Source: Desulfobacterales bacterium (lineage in GTDB: Bacteria > Desulfobacterota > Desulfobacteria > Desulfobacterales > UBA2174_A). From it: DNA of 19,981 nucleotides. Made by a program: the position numbers and the translations under genes. Every line of letters starts with the position of its first letter. Positions within the stretch are counted from its first letter, which is position 1. Below the pieces are notes generated by a model, which searched no databases, was not told the origin of the DNA, and worked only from the letters and a program-made list of their open reading frames with translations. The stretch is taken from assembly GCA_025454075.1 (NCBI GenBank), contig JALOPD010000120.1:1-19981 (forward strand), given 5' to 3'. This document shows, one piece after another, positions 1-6,411 of the stretch.

Positions 1-77
1 TGCTGGAGGATTGCGACGACGTCCAGAAGGTTTACACGAACGCGGATATCCCGGACGAGCTGGTCGGCCGCGCGTAG
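1..77 (+). CDS. yebC: YebC/PmpR-family regulator, C-terminal end (partial)
   Basis: Only the last 24 codons are in the window, read from base 3 and ending at TAG 75-77. The tail reads LEDCDDVQKVYTNADIPDEL, which matches the very conserved C-terminal LEDxDDVQxVYxNxDI signature of the YebC/PmpR/TACO1 family. Members of that family are cytoplasmic proteins described as transcriptional regulators and, more recently, as translation factors that help ribosomes through proline-rich stretches. In many Proteobacteria yebC is followed by ruvC; here a long palindrome follows instead, and the stop codon overlaps its left arm (from base 76). The gene start and most of the protein lie outside the window. 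Assignment rests on this short but distinctive motif. Confidence 0.82.
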   Translation, partial: LEDCDDVQKVYTNADIPDELVGRA

Positions 78-202
78 CAGGCTGATGATAAACGCCCATC
101 TGCGGCGTTACGCTCGCCCCGAGTCACTGCGGCGTACGTTCGTACGCCTCATTCCTCGGGGCTTCGCGTGCCTTGCATCTGGGCATTTCTAATCAGCCTG
201 CT
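76..202. repeat. Long palindromic intergenic repeat, family 1 copy A
   Basis: This is a 127-bp nested palindrome. Outer arms 77-98 and 180-201 pair at 19 of 22 positions. Inside, CCCCGAG (117-123) pairs with CTCGGGG (155-161). The centre is GGCGTACG-TT-CGTACGCC (131-148). It overlaps the end of the yebC-like stop codon. The inner sequence is related to the element at 398-523 read on the other strand: both carry GCGTT-CGCT, then CTGCGGCGTAC, a hairpin turn, GTACGCCTC and GCCTTG. It could act as a bidirectional terminator or mRNA 3' stabiliser, or be a REP/MITE-like mobile repeat. Confidence 0.85.
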
Positions 203-397
203 GAGGCTGCAGTCCTACGGTTTCAGGCCGAGGGGCGCCTTGCCCGTGGGCGTGATCTGGGCTTTTGAACGGGTCTTTCCGCTACCCACAGCGATTTACC
301 TGATTTCCGTGGGAGTTGCTTCCAGCCACGATGATCACGGCACGCTACCGATTCTTCCCGCAAATGACCCAACTTTCCGGTAAGAACCAACAATACA
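203..397. other. Intergenic spacer, nothing recognised
   Basis: The 195 bp between the two family 1 palindromes hold only short or low-complexity reading frames. I see no ribosome-binding site, no tRNA-like fold and no convincing promoter. The flanking genes converge on this stretch. Confidence 0.5.
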
Positions 398-523
398 GAC
401 TGACGGCGTAACAAGCCCAAGACCAAGGCGCGCGAGAGCCGCGGCGCGAGGCGTACATGTGGTACGCCGCAGCGCAGCGGGTCGAAGCGCAACGCAGGGA
501 TTGGGCTTGTTACGCCGTCAGTC
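398..523. repeat. Long palindromic intergenic repeat, family 1 copy B (inverted)
   Basis: The outer arms 398-420 and 501-523 are a perfect 23-bp inverted repeat (GACTGACGGCGTAACAAGCC... and its complement). The centre is GGCGTAC-ATGTG-GTACGCC (450-468). The inner part, read on the minus strand, resembles the element at 76-202. The right arm contains the lolA stop codon (518-520), so the lolA transcript would end in a very stable hairpin. A perfect arm in one copy and an imperfect one in the other suggests this copy is younger or under selection as a hairpin. Confidence 0.88.
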
Positions 524-1195
524 GTCGATCTTCTGGACGTCCGCGCCCGGCGGGATGTCAAAGCTGAAGAGCGACGGCTCGAGGTTGACGTTGAACTGGG
601 GCTGGATGATGTCGATGCGCGTGTCGTCGCCGAGGTCGTTGAGCGTCACGATGCGCGCAATGTTGTAGGAGCGTGGGGTGATGTACAGCCGGATCTCCGA
701 GACGTTCATCGTGCGTTCGATCGGCGTCATTTTGAGTTCGTAGAGATATTCCCCTTCCGCCCGCGCCAGCGCGATCTTGAACTTTTTGCGCACCAGGCTG
801 ATGTCCGACAGAAAGCTCGCGCCCTTGCCGTCCCGGAAGAAGACCGGGGCATTGCCTGTCATCACCAAGTTGTCCTGGGGCCTGAAAATCCAGAGTTTCT
901 TGCCGTCGGTGATGATGACCTGGCGCTCCGGCTTCTCGTATTCCCACCGCATCATCCCGGGGTAGCGCACATACAGGCGGCCCGAGGCGAAGTCGGTGAT
1001 CTCCATGGTCTTGATCGTGGACTCCTGCAGGAACTCCGCCGCGAACTGGGACCCGGTGTAGCGCTTCTCGACTTCTTTCAGGATGTAGTCCAGCGGCGGC
1101 AAATTTTCGCTGGCCGACGCCAACGCCGGCCCGAGCGCCACCGCCGCGGCCGTGCAGATCCAGAACAGGTGCCATACTTTTTGAAAACGATTCAT
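518..1195 (-). CDS. lolA: Outer-membrane lipoprotein carrier protein LolA
   Basis: This is a 225-residue periplasmic chaperone. In the Lol pathway LolA takes lipoproteins from the inner-membrane LolCDE transporter and carries them to the outer membrane. The start is taken at the ATG at 1195 because a classical signal peptide begins there (MNRFQKVWHLF, then a hydrophobic run ending ALASASE near residue 25), with GAGGA about 12 nt upstream. The mature part has the LolA pattern: an early FxAxFxQEST segment, GRLYVRYPGMMRWEYEKPERQ, ITDGKKLWIFRPQDNLV, and a C-terminal LFSFDIPPGADV. An in-frame ATG at 1300 overlaps the upstream stop as ATGA but would put 35 non-hydrophobic residues before the signal peptide, so it is less likely. 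It is the last gene of the trx-unknown-lolA operon. Its stop lies in a perfect inverted repeat. Confidence 0.9.
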   Translation of the reverse strand: MNRFQKVWHLFWICTAAAVALGPALASASENLPPLDYILKEVEKRYTGSQFAAEFLQESTIKTMEITDFASGRLYVRYPGMMRWEYEKPERQVIITDGKKLWIFRPQDNLVMTGNAPVFFRDGKGASFLSDISLVRKKFKIALARAEGEYLYELKMTPIERTMNVSEIRLYITPRSYNIARIVTLNDLGDDTRIDIIQPQFNVNLEPSLFSFDIPPGADVQKIDD

Positions 1196-1296
1196 GGGGT
1201 GTGTCGTCCTCAGTTGGAAATTGCCAAGCGTTGCTGCGGGCAGGCCGTGAAAGTAAATGTTTCCGAAAGGGATGTCAAACGGAATCCCCGGGAGGC

Positions 1297-2205
1297 TCAT
1301 GTGAGGCGGCGCATGAAATCATCGATGTCCGGCAGGCCGCTGACCGAAACGGTTCCCTTCGAACCGCAAGGCTCGATGTGCAGAATGCGGCCGAAGGCGG
1401 CGAGGCAGATCCGGTCGATGCAAACCAACTGGCGCATGGCGGCAGCCTCATCTATCCAGGTCAGGCGCTGGCCCCGGCTCAGCAGCGTTTCGATGTTGGC
1501 GGCTGCCAGCTGCTCGCGCAGCTGCCGGCCGTGGTGCAGGGCCTTGACCAGCAGCTTCTTCCGTTCTTCAAGGGCCTGGCAGATATCCGCTGCGGGATCC
1601 ACTCCGGCCAGCAGTTCCAAAGCGAATTCCCAGGACTCCCAGCCGCCGTCGTCGGCAAGTCCGAGCCGGTCGATCAGGCGGCACAGGAATTCGGTTTTGG
1701 AGGGGCTGAAATCGAACCGGGCGCCGCGCAGCAGGACCCGCAACCGCAGGCGGGCCGGGCCGGTCAGCCGAGTCTCGATGGCCGCTGCAACCGGTTCGGG
1801 GAGCGGCCGGTTGATGTTGAGCGAGCGCACGAACCTCCGGGCGAGCCACGGCGTCACAGCGACGTTCACCCCCCCTCGGTTCCCCGGCAGGCGGAAGGCC
1901 GCCGAGAGCGCCGGCCGGCAGAGGAGCTCAACCGCCCGGTCTTCATCCAGGCCGAGGGGCCCCATCGTCGCCAGGAGGCTCTCTATCTCCAGTTGGACCG
2001 GCTCGTCCGGCGAGAACAGCAGCTCGAGCAGGCTGTCCCGCTCGCTGTCGGCATCCGTGCCGAGGATGGCGGCGAGCTCAGCGGCCGAAGGATCCGAAAA
2101 GGTGGAGTCGATGAAGCGCATCACCTCCGGCGAAAGGTCCGCCCCGCGCGCAAGGATGTCCCGGAGCCTGAGAGCGATGACGTTGTCGGCCGGCACGGAT
2201 GGCAT
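1297..2205 (-). CDS. Conserved-looking protein of unknown function (302 aa)
   Basis: I do not recognise a family. The protein is soluble, mostly helical by composition, leucine- and arginine-rich, with no signal peptide, membrane segment or obvious catalytic motif. Cysteines are scattered (for example AVELLCRP, FLCRLID, LVCIDRICLAAFG) without a CxxC pair. It ends with a glycine-rich stretch and DDFMRRLT. The ATG at 2205 is preferred because AAGGA lies about 11 nt upstream; a TTG at 2235, five bases past the thioredoxin stop, would add ten residues but has no ribosome-binding site. It is tightly packed behind the thioredoxin gene and ahead of lolA, so all three should be cotranscribed. A link to envelope or redox maintenance is inference from context only. 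Confidence 0.75.
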   Translation of the reverse strand: MPSVPADNVIALRLRDILARGADLSPEVMRFIDSTFSDPSAAELAAILGTDADSERDSLLELLFSPDEPVQLEIESLLATMGPLGLDEDRAVELLCRPALSAAFRLPGNRGGVNVAVTPWLARRFVRSLNINRPLPEPVAAAIETRLTGPARLRLRVLLRGARFDFSPSKTEFLCRLIDRLGLADDGGWESWEFALELLAGVDPAADICQALEERKKLLVKALHHGRQLREQLAAANIETLLSRGQRLTWIDEAAAMRQLVCIDRICLAAFGRILHIEPCGSKGTVSVSGLPDIDDFMRRLT

Positions 2206-2239
2206 GGCGGTCGGTGTCCTTGCGGTGGGCTTCAAGCCG

Positions 2240-2830
2240 TCAGACGTAGGGAGCCAGTTTCAGCATGAGCTCGTGCTTCTGGAGAGCGCCGGGCGAGCTT
2301 TCCATCAACTCGCCGTTGTCGAAGATGAACAGAAAAGGCACGCTCATGATGCTGAATCGGTTGGCCAGCTGGGGGTTGGCGTCCACGTTGACCTTGCCGA
2401 CCCGGACCTTGCCTTTGGCGTCGGCGGCGAACTGGTCGACGATCGGGGCGGCCGCCCCGCAGCTGGGGCACCAAGGGGCCCAGGCAAACAGCAGCACGGG
2501 GAGCGGGGATTTAAGGACTTGGGCCTCGAAATTGGCGTCCGTCACCAGGACCGGCTGCGGGGAAAACAACGCTTCGGTGCGGAGGGGCGCGCCGCACTTG
2601 CCGCACTTGGGGGCGGCGCCGAGTTTGGCCCCGGGAACGCGGTTGCGCGCGCCGCACTGGGTGCAGCGCATCTTGTAGGATTCCCCCGCGTGCGCGTCGT
2701 GCGTTTCAGGGAAAAGAGACGCCTTGCACCTGCCGCATTTCGCGGCGCTCGAACCGATTCGTTCCGCCGGCAGCCTGTTCCCGGCGTTGCAGGCGGGGCA
2801 GCGCACGATGTCGGTGGTCGTCTGTTCCAT
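2240..2830 (-). CDS. Thioredoxin with two N-terminal zinc ribbons
   Basis: This 196-residue cytoplasmic disulfide reductase is of the thioredoxin-2 type. Two zinc-ribbon modules come first: CPAC (11-14) with CGRC (32-35), then CTQC (56-59) with CGKC (76-79). A thioredoxin fold follows from about residue 93, with active site WCPSC (120-124) and the cis-proline loop SVP (163-165). Thioredoxin 2 (TrxC) of Escherichia coli has a single N-terminal zinc-binding module and WCGPC; here the module is doubled and the active site is CPSC, which may alter redox potential or partner choice. It is the first gene of a three-gene minus-strand operon. A good -10 box lies only about nine bases from the ATG and there is no ribosome-binding site, so the message may be leaderless. 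Confidence 0.9.
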   Translation of the reverse strand: MEQTTTDIVRCPACNAGNRLPAERIGSSAAKCGRCKASLFPETHDAHAGESYKMRCTQCGARNRVPGAKLGAAPKCGKCGAPLRTEALFSPQPVLVTDANFEAQVLKSPLPVLLFAWAPWCPSCGAAAPIVDQFAADAKGKVRVGKVNVDANPQLANRFSIMSVPFLFIFDNGELMESSPGALQKHELMLKLAPYV

Positions 2831-2838
2831 GGTTTCTA

Positions 2839-2867
2839 ATAATACAGCCGCATCGAGGTATAATCAA
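2839..2867 (-). promoter_or_regulatory. Sigma-70-type promoter of the trx-unknown-lolA operon
   Basis: On the minus strand TTGATT (2867-2862) and TATTAT (2844-2839) are separated by exactly 17 bp. The predicted transcription start falls at about 2831-2834, only one to four bases before the ATG at 2830. Confidence 0.65.
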
Positions 2868-2872
2868 ATAGG

Positions 2873-2892
2873 AGGCGGGCGCCCGCCCGCCT
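2873..2892 (-). terminator. Hairpin after the ZraR-like regulator gene
   Basis: On the minus strand AGGCGGGC pairs with GCCCGCCT around a four-base loop, starting at the last base of the zraR-like stop codon. The following CCTATTTGATT is only weakly T-rich, so termination may be partial and the downstream operon may receive read-through. Confidence 0.55.
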
Positions 2893-4262
2893 CATTTCAT
2901 GACGCCATAGGCTTTCAGCTTCTTGTGAAGGGTGCGGCGGGTGATCCCCAGGCGGCGGGCCGCTTCGCTTTTGTTCCCGCCGGCGGCCTCGAGGGTCTGA
3001 AGGATGGTCGCCTTCTCGATCGCCCCCAAGGGCAGACGGCCCGCGTCAAGCCCCGCCGGCGTAAGCCCCTCCGGTGAAACCGGCCCGGCGCCTGCCGCCG
3101 CGGGAAAATCCCCCTCCCCGAGATAGTCCTCCCGCGCGAGCACCACCGCGCGTTCCACGGCGTTCATGAGCTCCCGCACATTGCCCGGCCAGCCGTACCG
3201 TGTGAGGCGGTCCATGGCCTGGGGGGTGAAGCCCTTGAGCGGTTTGCGGTTTTGCCGGGCGAAGGTCTCCAGGAAGTGCTGGGCCAGCAGCGGGATGTCC
3301 TCCCTGCGTTCGCGCAGGGGCGGGATCTCGAGGCCGACGACGTTCAGGCGGTAAAAGAGGTCTTCCCGGAACCGGCCGTCGGCGACCAGATTCGGCAGGC
3401 GCCGGTTGGTGGCGGCGATGACGCGGACGTCCACCCGCTCCACGGCATCGCCGCCCACGCGGGTGATCTCCCGCTCCTGCAGCACCCGCAGCAGCTTGAC
3501 CTGCATGGACAGGGGCATTTCGCTGACCTCGTCCAGGAACAGGCTGCCGCCGTCGGCCTGCTGGAAACGGCCCTCCCGACGGCGTTCGGCGCCCGTAAAG
3601 GCCCCTTTTTCGTGCCCGAAAAGCTCCGATTCCAGCAGCGTTTCGGTGATGGCCGCGCAGTTCAGACGCACGAAGGGGCCCTGGCTGCGCGGACTGTTGA
3701 CGTGAATCGCACCGGCGACGATCTCCTTGCCGGTGCCGGACTCCCCGCTGATCAGCACGGTGGCCTCGGAGGAGGCCACCTGGGCCGCCGTCTCGAGCAG
3801 TTTGAGCATGGCCGGGCTGCGGGCGATGATCCGGCTGCGATCGAACGGCAGCCCTAGGCGTTCCCGCAGGCGGCGGTTTTCCTCCTTCAGCCGCGTGTGC
3901 TCCATGGCGCGCTCGATCGTGATCTTGAGCTTGTCGAAATCGAGCGGTTTCGTGAGGTAGTCGTGGGCCCCCTGCTTGAGGGCGGCCACCGCCGTTTCCA
4001 CCGAGGAGAAGGCGGTCATGATGACCACCGGGATGGCCGGGTTGACGGCCTTGATGGCGGACAGCGCCTCCAGCCCGGAGACCTTGAGCATGCGAACGTC
4101 CATGAGGACCAGGTCGTACGGCTGCTGCCGGGTCATGCCGATCGCGCATTCGCCGTCGTCCGCCTCGGCGATCGCATAGCCCCAGCCGCCCACGAGGGTT
4201 TTGAGCATGGTGCGATGAGCCGTGTCGTCATCCACCACCAAAATGGTATTCCGCATCGACAT
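2892..4262 (-). CDS. zraR: Sigma-54-dependent response regulator, ZraR/HydG-like
   Basis: This 456-residue regulator has three domains. The receiver has the acidic pocket DDD (11-13), phospho-acceptor Asp55, Thr83 and Lys105. The AAA+ sigma-54 activation domain has Walker A GESGTGKE (173-180), the sigma-54-contacting GAFTGA loop (220-225), Walker B LFLDE (241-245) and the GWPGNVREL segment near 358-365. A C-terminal Fis-type helix-turn-helix includes NKSEAARRLGITRRTLHKKL (430-449). When phosphorylated, such proteins form a hexamer that opens sigma-54 promoters from upstream sites. The stop of the sensor kinase lies 17 bp upstream, so the two are one operon. The divergent zraP-like gene has a -24/-12 promoter and paired palindromes that would suit this activator. 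The physiological signal cannot be read from this protein alone. Confidence 0.93.
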   Translation of the reverse strand: MSMRNTILVVDDDTAHRTMLKTLVGGWGYAIAEADDGECAIGMTRQQPYDLVLMDVRMLKVSGLEALSAIKAVNPAIPVVIMTAFSSVETAVAALKQGAHDYLTKPLDFDKLKITIERAMEHTRLKEENRRLRERLGLPFDRSRIIARSPAMLKLLETAAQVASSEATVLISGESGTGKEIVAGAIHVNSPRSQGPFVRLNCAAITETLLESELFGHEKGAFTGAERRREGRFQQADGGSLFLDEVSEMPLSMQVKLLRVLQEREITRVGGDAVERVDVRVIAATNRRLPNLVADGRFREDLFYRLNVVGLEIPPLRERREDIPLLAQHFLETFARQNRKPLKGFTPQAMDRLTRYGWPGNVRELMNAVERAVVLAREDYLGEGDFPAAAGAGPVSPEGLTPAGLDAGRLPLGAIEKATILQTLEAAGGNKSEAARRLGITRRTLHKKLKAYGVMK

Positions 4263-4279
4263 GGTTTCGTTCCTGAATT

Positions 4280-6028
4280 TTATTCCGTCTTCACCAGCGG
4301 CAGCCGCAGGGTGAAGGTGGTCCCGGCGCCGGGGCGGCTGACCACGCCGATGTCGCCGCCCAACGCCTCCACGATGTTGTGGGCGATGGCCAGCCCCAGC
4401 CCGGTGCCGCTCGGCTTGGTGGTGAAGTAGGGCTCGAACACATGGGAGAGGTCTTCGGGCCGGATGCCGCCGCCGGTATCGGAGACCCGGATCGCGAGCC
4501 TGCGGCCGTCCGCGGTTTCACCTGCGCTCACGGTGAGGAGGCCGCCGGGAGCCATGGCTTCCAGGGCGTTCAGGAGCAGGTTAAGCAGGACCTGGCTCAG
4601 CCGGTCGGGGTCGAGGCGCACCTCCTCGGCGCCGGCAGGAAGGTCGGTTTGGACCGTGACGGCTTTCTCCCGCGCCTGGGGTTCGATCAGTTTGACGGCA
4701 TCGCCGATCAAGCGCGACAGGCGGACGGGCCGGGGAAGAACGCTGATGGGCCGCGAAAACTCCAGCAACTGGCTCACCACGCGGTTGAGACGGTCCACTT
4801 CCTGGATGAGGATGGAGGCGACTTTGGCATCCTGGGCGTTTTCGCGGTAGCGCTCCTGGAAATAGGTGGCAAACCCCTTGATGGAGCTGAGCGGGTTGCG
4901 GATTTCGTGCGCGACGCCAGCGGCCAGGCGGCCCACGGTGGCCAGACGCTGGTTGCGCGCGATTTCGCTGCGCAGCGTGCGGATCTCCCGAAGGTCCTTG
5001 AAGAGCAGAATGCGGCCCTGGTAGCGTCCGGCTTCGTCGGTGAGCCTTCCGGCGCCGATCTCGAGCGGGATAACGGTGCCGTCCGCCAGGACGCAGTCGA
5101 CCTCCTTCTCGATGACGGTCCGGGTCGCGGCGCTCTCCCGGAGCTGGGCCCAGAGGCTCGGCGGCAGGACCGTCTCGGCCGGTTTTCCCTGCACGGCGGC
5201 GGCGGAGAGGCTCAGCACGGATTCGGCCACCTGGTTGAAGGCGGCGATGCGCTCAGCGCTGTCGGTCGCCACCAGGCCGATCGGCATGTTCTCGACCACG
5301 TGGTCGGAGAACGCCGTGATGCGGAAGAGGCTCGTGCGGGCGGCGCGGTAGCTCTGCGCCAGCAGCAGCAGCGTGACGCCGGCGCATCCGGCCAGCAGCA
5401 GGATCGACCCCATGAGGACGGCATGCCACACATCCGAGCGGCGGGCCTCGTCGATGGAGGTCATGTCCAGACCCACGAAAATCACCCGCGGGGGGTCGGC
5501 CGGAAATTCGAACCCCTCGGGCAGGCGGCGCATCATCTGCCCCCGCATCATGCCCATGGGCGGGCCGGCGGGCTCGAATTTGCGGAACACCTCGAACACC
5601 TGGCCGCCGTCAGCCCCCTTCACCACGCGCCACTCGAGTTTCTTGGACTGAGATGCGGCTGCGACATCGACCCCCTCCCCATACGTCGAACCCACCCGGT
5701 CGAGGTCGCTGTGGGCGATCACGTTGCCGCCGCCGTCGGTCACGATCAGGTGGGCGATGTCGGGCACCTGCGCGGTTTCGGTCAGCAGGCGCTGAAGCTG
5801 GAAACCGCCGCGCTGCATGCCCATCATGCCGGTCCGGGTCCCGGCCTCAAACGACCGGATCAGGGCGGCGCCCTTTTCGAGCAGCAGCCGGGTCGTGAAC
5901 TCCTTCTCGCGGTGTATGTTCTGGACGGTCATGAAGGCGAAGATCGGCAGCAGCACCGCCACCGCGCCGAGCAGGACCCACGGCGGAATGCCGGTCCAGA
6001 ATTTGTTATCCTTGAATCTTGCGGTCAT
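4280..6028 (-). CDS. zraS: Membrane sensor histidine kinase, ZraS-like
   Basis: This 582-residue kinase begins at the ATG at 6028, just before the first membrane segment (about residues 16-34). A periplasmic sensor of about 165 residues follows, then a second membrane segment (about 203-225), a PAS-like domain (about 240-350), a HisKA domain with phospho-acceptor His374 in GVAHEIRNPLSSIKG, and the ATPase with LLNLLLNALEA (481-491), DTGGG and GTGLGL. The sensor has two methionine-rich patches, GMMGMQRGG (67-75) and PPMGMMRGQMM (157-167), which look suited to binding soft metal ions; that is inference. Starting at the ATG at 6121 would read through a long palindrome, so it is rejected. No clear ribosome-binding site precedes 6028. 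The next gene is its response regulator. Confidence 0.9.
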   Translation of the reverse strand: MTARFKDNKFWTGIPPWVLLGAVAVLLPIFAFMTVQNIHREKEFTTRLLLEKGAALIRSFEAGTRTGMMGMQRGGFQLQRLLTETAQVPDIAHLIVTDGGGNVIAHSDLDRVGSTYGEGVDVAAASQSKKLEWRVVKGADGGQVFEVFRKFEPAGPPMGMMRGQMMRRLPEGFEFPADPPRVIFVGLDMTSIDEARRSDVWHAVLMGSILLLAGCAGVTLLLLAQSYRAARTSLFRITAFSDHVVENMPIGLVATDSAERIAAFNQVAESVLSLSAAAVQGKPAETVLPPSLWAQLRESAATRTVIEKEVDCVLADGTVIPLEIGAGRLTDEAGRYQGRILLFKDLREIRTLRSEIARNQRLATVGRLAAGVAHEIRNPLSSIKGFATYFQERYRENAQDAKVASILIQEVDRLNRVVSQLLEFSRPISVLPRPVRLSRLIGDAVKLIEPQAREKAVTVQTDLPAGAEEVRLDPDRLSQVLLNLLLNALEAMAPGGLLTVSAGETADGRRLAIRVSDTGGGIRPEDLSHVFEPYFTTKPSGTGLGLAIAHNIVEALGGDIGVVSRPGAGTTFTLRLPLVKTE

Positions 6029-6044
6029 GAAATTAAGGTGTGTC

Positions 6045-6060
6045 AGCAAAATTCGTGCAA
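6045..6060 (-). promoter_or_regulatory. Candidate sigma-54 promoter of the kinase-regulator operon
   Basis: On the minus strand TTGCACG-AATT-TTGCT matches the consensus TGGCACG-N4-TTGCW at every fixed position except that the -24 GG is TG. The predicted start is about 6034, only six bases before the ATG at 6028. The upstream edge touches the palindrome at 6061. Autoregulation by a ZraR-type activator would be normal for this family. Confidence 0.42.
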
Positions 6061-6164
6061 AGCTGAACCGACCCGGGGGGCCGGCAGCATGGAATCGTTG
6101 AGTTTTGGGCGTCCGGGCCATGCAGCCGGCACGGAGAGGCTTTCCCGCCCGGGTCGGTTCAGCT
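6061..6164. repeat. Long palindrome of about 104 bp (second type)
   Basis: Outer arms AGCTGAACCGACCCGGG (6061-6077) and the exact complement (6148-6164) form a perfect 17-bp inverted repeat. Further in, GGCCGGCAGCATGG (6079-6092) pairs almost fully with CCATGCAGCCGG (6118-6129). Sequence differs from the family 1 repeats at 76-523. It lies between the candidate kinase promoter and the GGATAC palindromes. It looks like an inserted mobile repeat and would form a strong cruciform or RNA hairpin. Confidence 0.85.
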
Positions 6165-6173
6165 AATTAAGAT

Positions 6174-6231
6174 GGATACTAAGTATCCAATGTATCCATG
6201 TAAACAGTTGGTGGCTGGATACACGGTATCC
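6174..6231. promoter_or_regulatory. Paired GGATAC/GTATCC palindromes: likely activator sites
   Basis: GGATACT-A-AGTATCC (6174-6188) and GGATAC-ACG-GTATCC (6217-6231) are two 15-bp palindromes with centres at 6181 and 6224, 43 bp apart, which is about four helical turns. An extra half-site GTATCC lies at 6192-6197. Centre 6224 is 146 bp upstream of the predicted zraP start, and centre 6181 is 147 bp upstream of the predicted kinase start. Spacing and position suit enhancer sites for the neighbouring sigma-54 activator. Confidence 0.65.
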
Positions 6232-6342
6232 GACGGACAGGGGCTGGAGAGCAGGTCGATGAGGTTTTGACCGCCGCCGATGGTCTACTTTATACAACGA
6301 TTTAGGTTTGTTATAATAAAATTTTTGTTTACGAAAATTTCA

Positions 6343-6359
6343 TTGGCACACGCCTTGCT
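6343..6359 (+). promoter_or_regulatory. Sigma-54 (-24/-12) promoter of the zraP-like gene
   Basis: TTGGCAC-ACGCC-TTGCT has the invariant GG (6345-6346) and GC (6357-6358) exactly 12 bp apart and fits the consensus closely. The predicted start is about 6370, about 42 bases before the ATG. The preceding stretch 6290-6340 is very AT-rich, as expected where DNA bends between enhancer and promoter, and AAATTTT/AAAATTT form an inverted repeat there. Confidence 0.8.
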
Positions 6360-6411
6360 TTATCCAGTTGCACGGGTAGGATTCGAAATAAAACCAAATG
6401 GAGGTCGTTCA

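Noticed and set aside
223..561. 112-codon minus-strand frame between the family 1 palindromes
   Set aside because: Arginine-rich translation of repeat DNA that overlaps lolA in another frame; no start signals.
1169..2839. Plus-strand frames opposite the unknown gene and thioredoxin
   Set aside because: They lie against a minus-strand operon with recognisable products at both ends, and have no ribosome-binding site or domain.
4379..6166. Long plus-strand open frame (595 codons) opposite the sensor kinase
   Set aside because: It is the antisense shadow of a clear histidine kinase in GC-rich DNA; its product is low-complexity and matches nothing.
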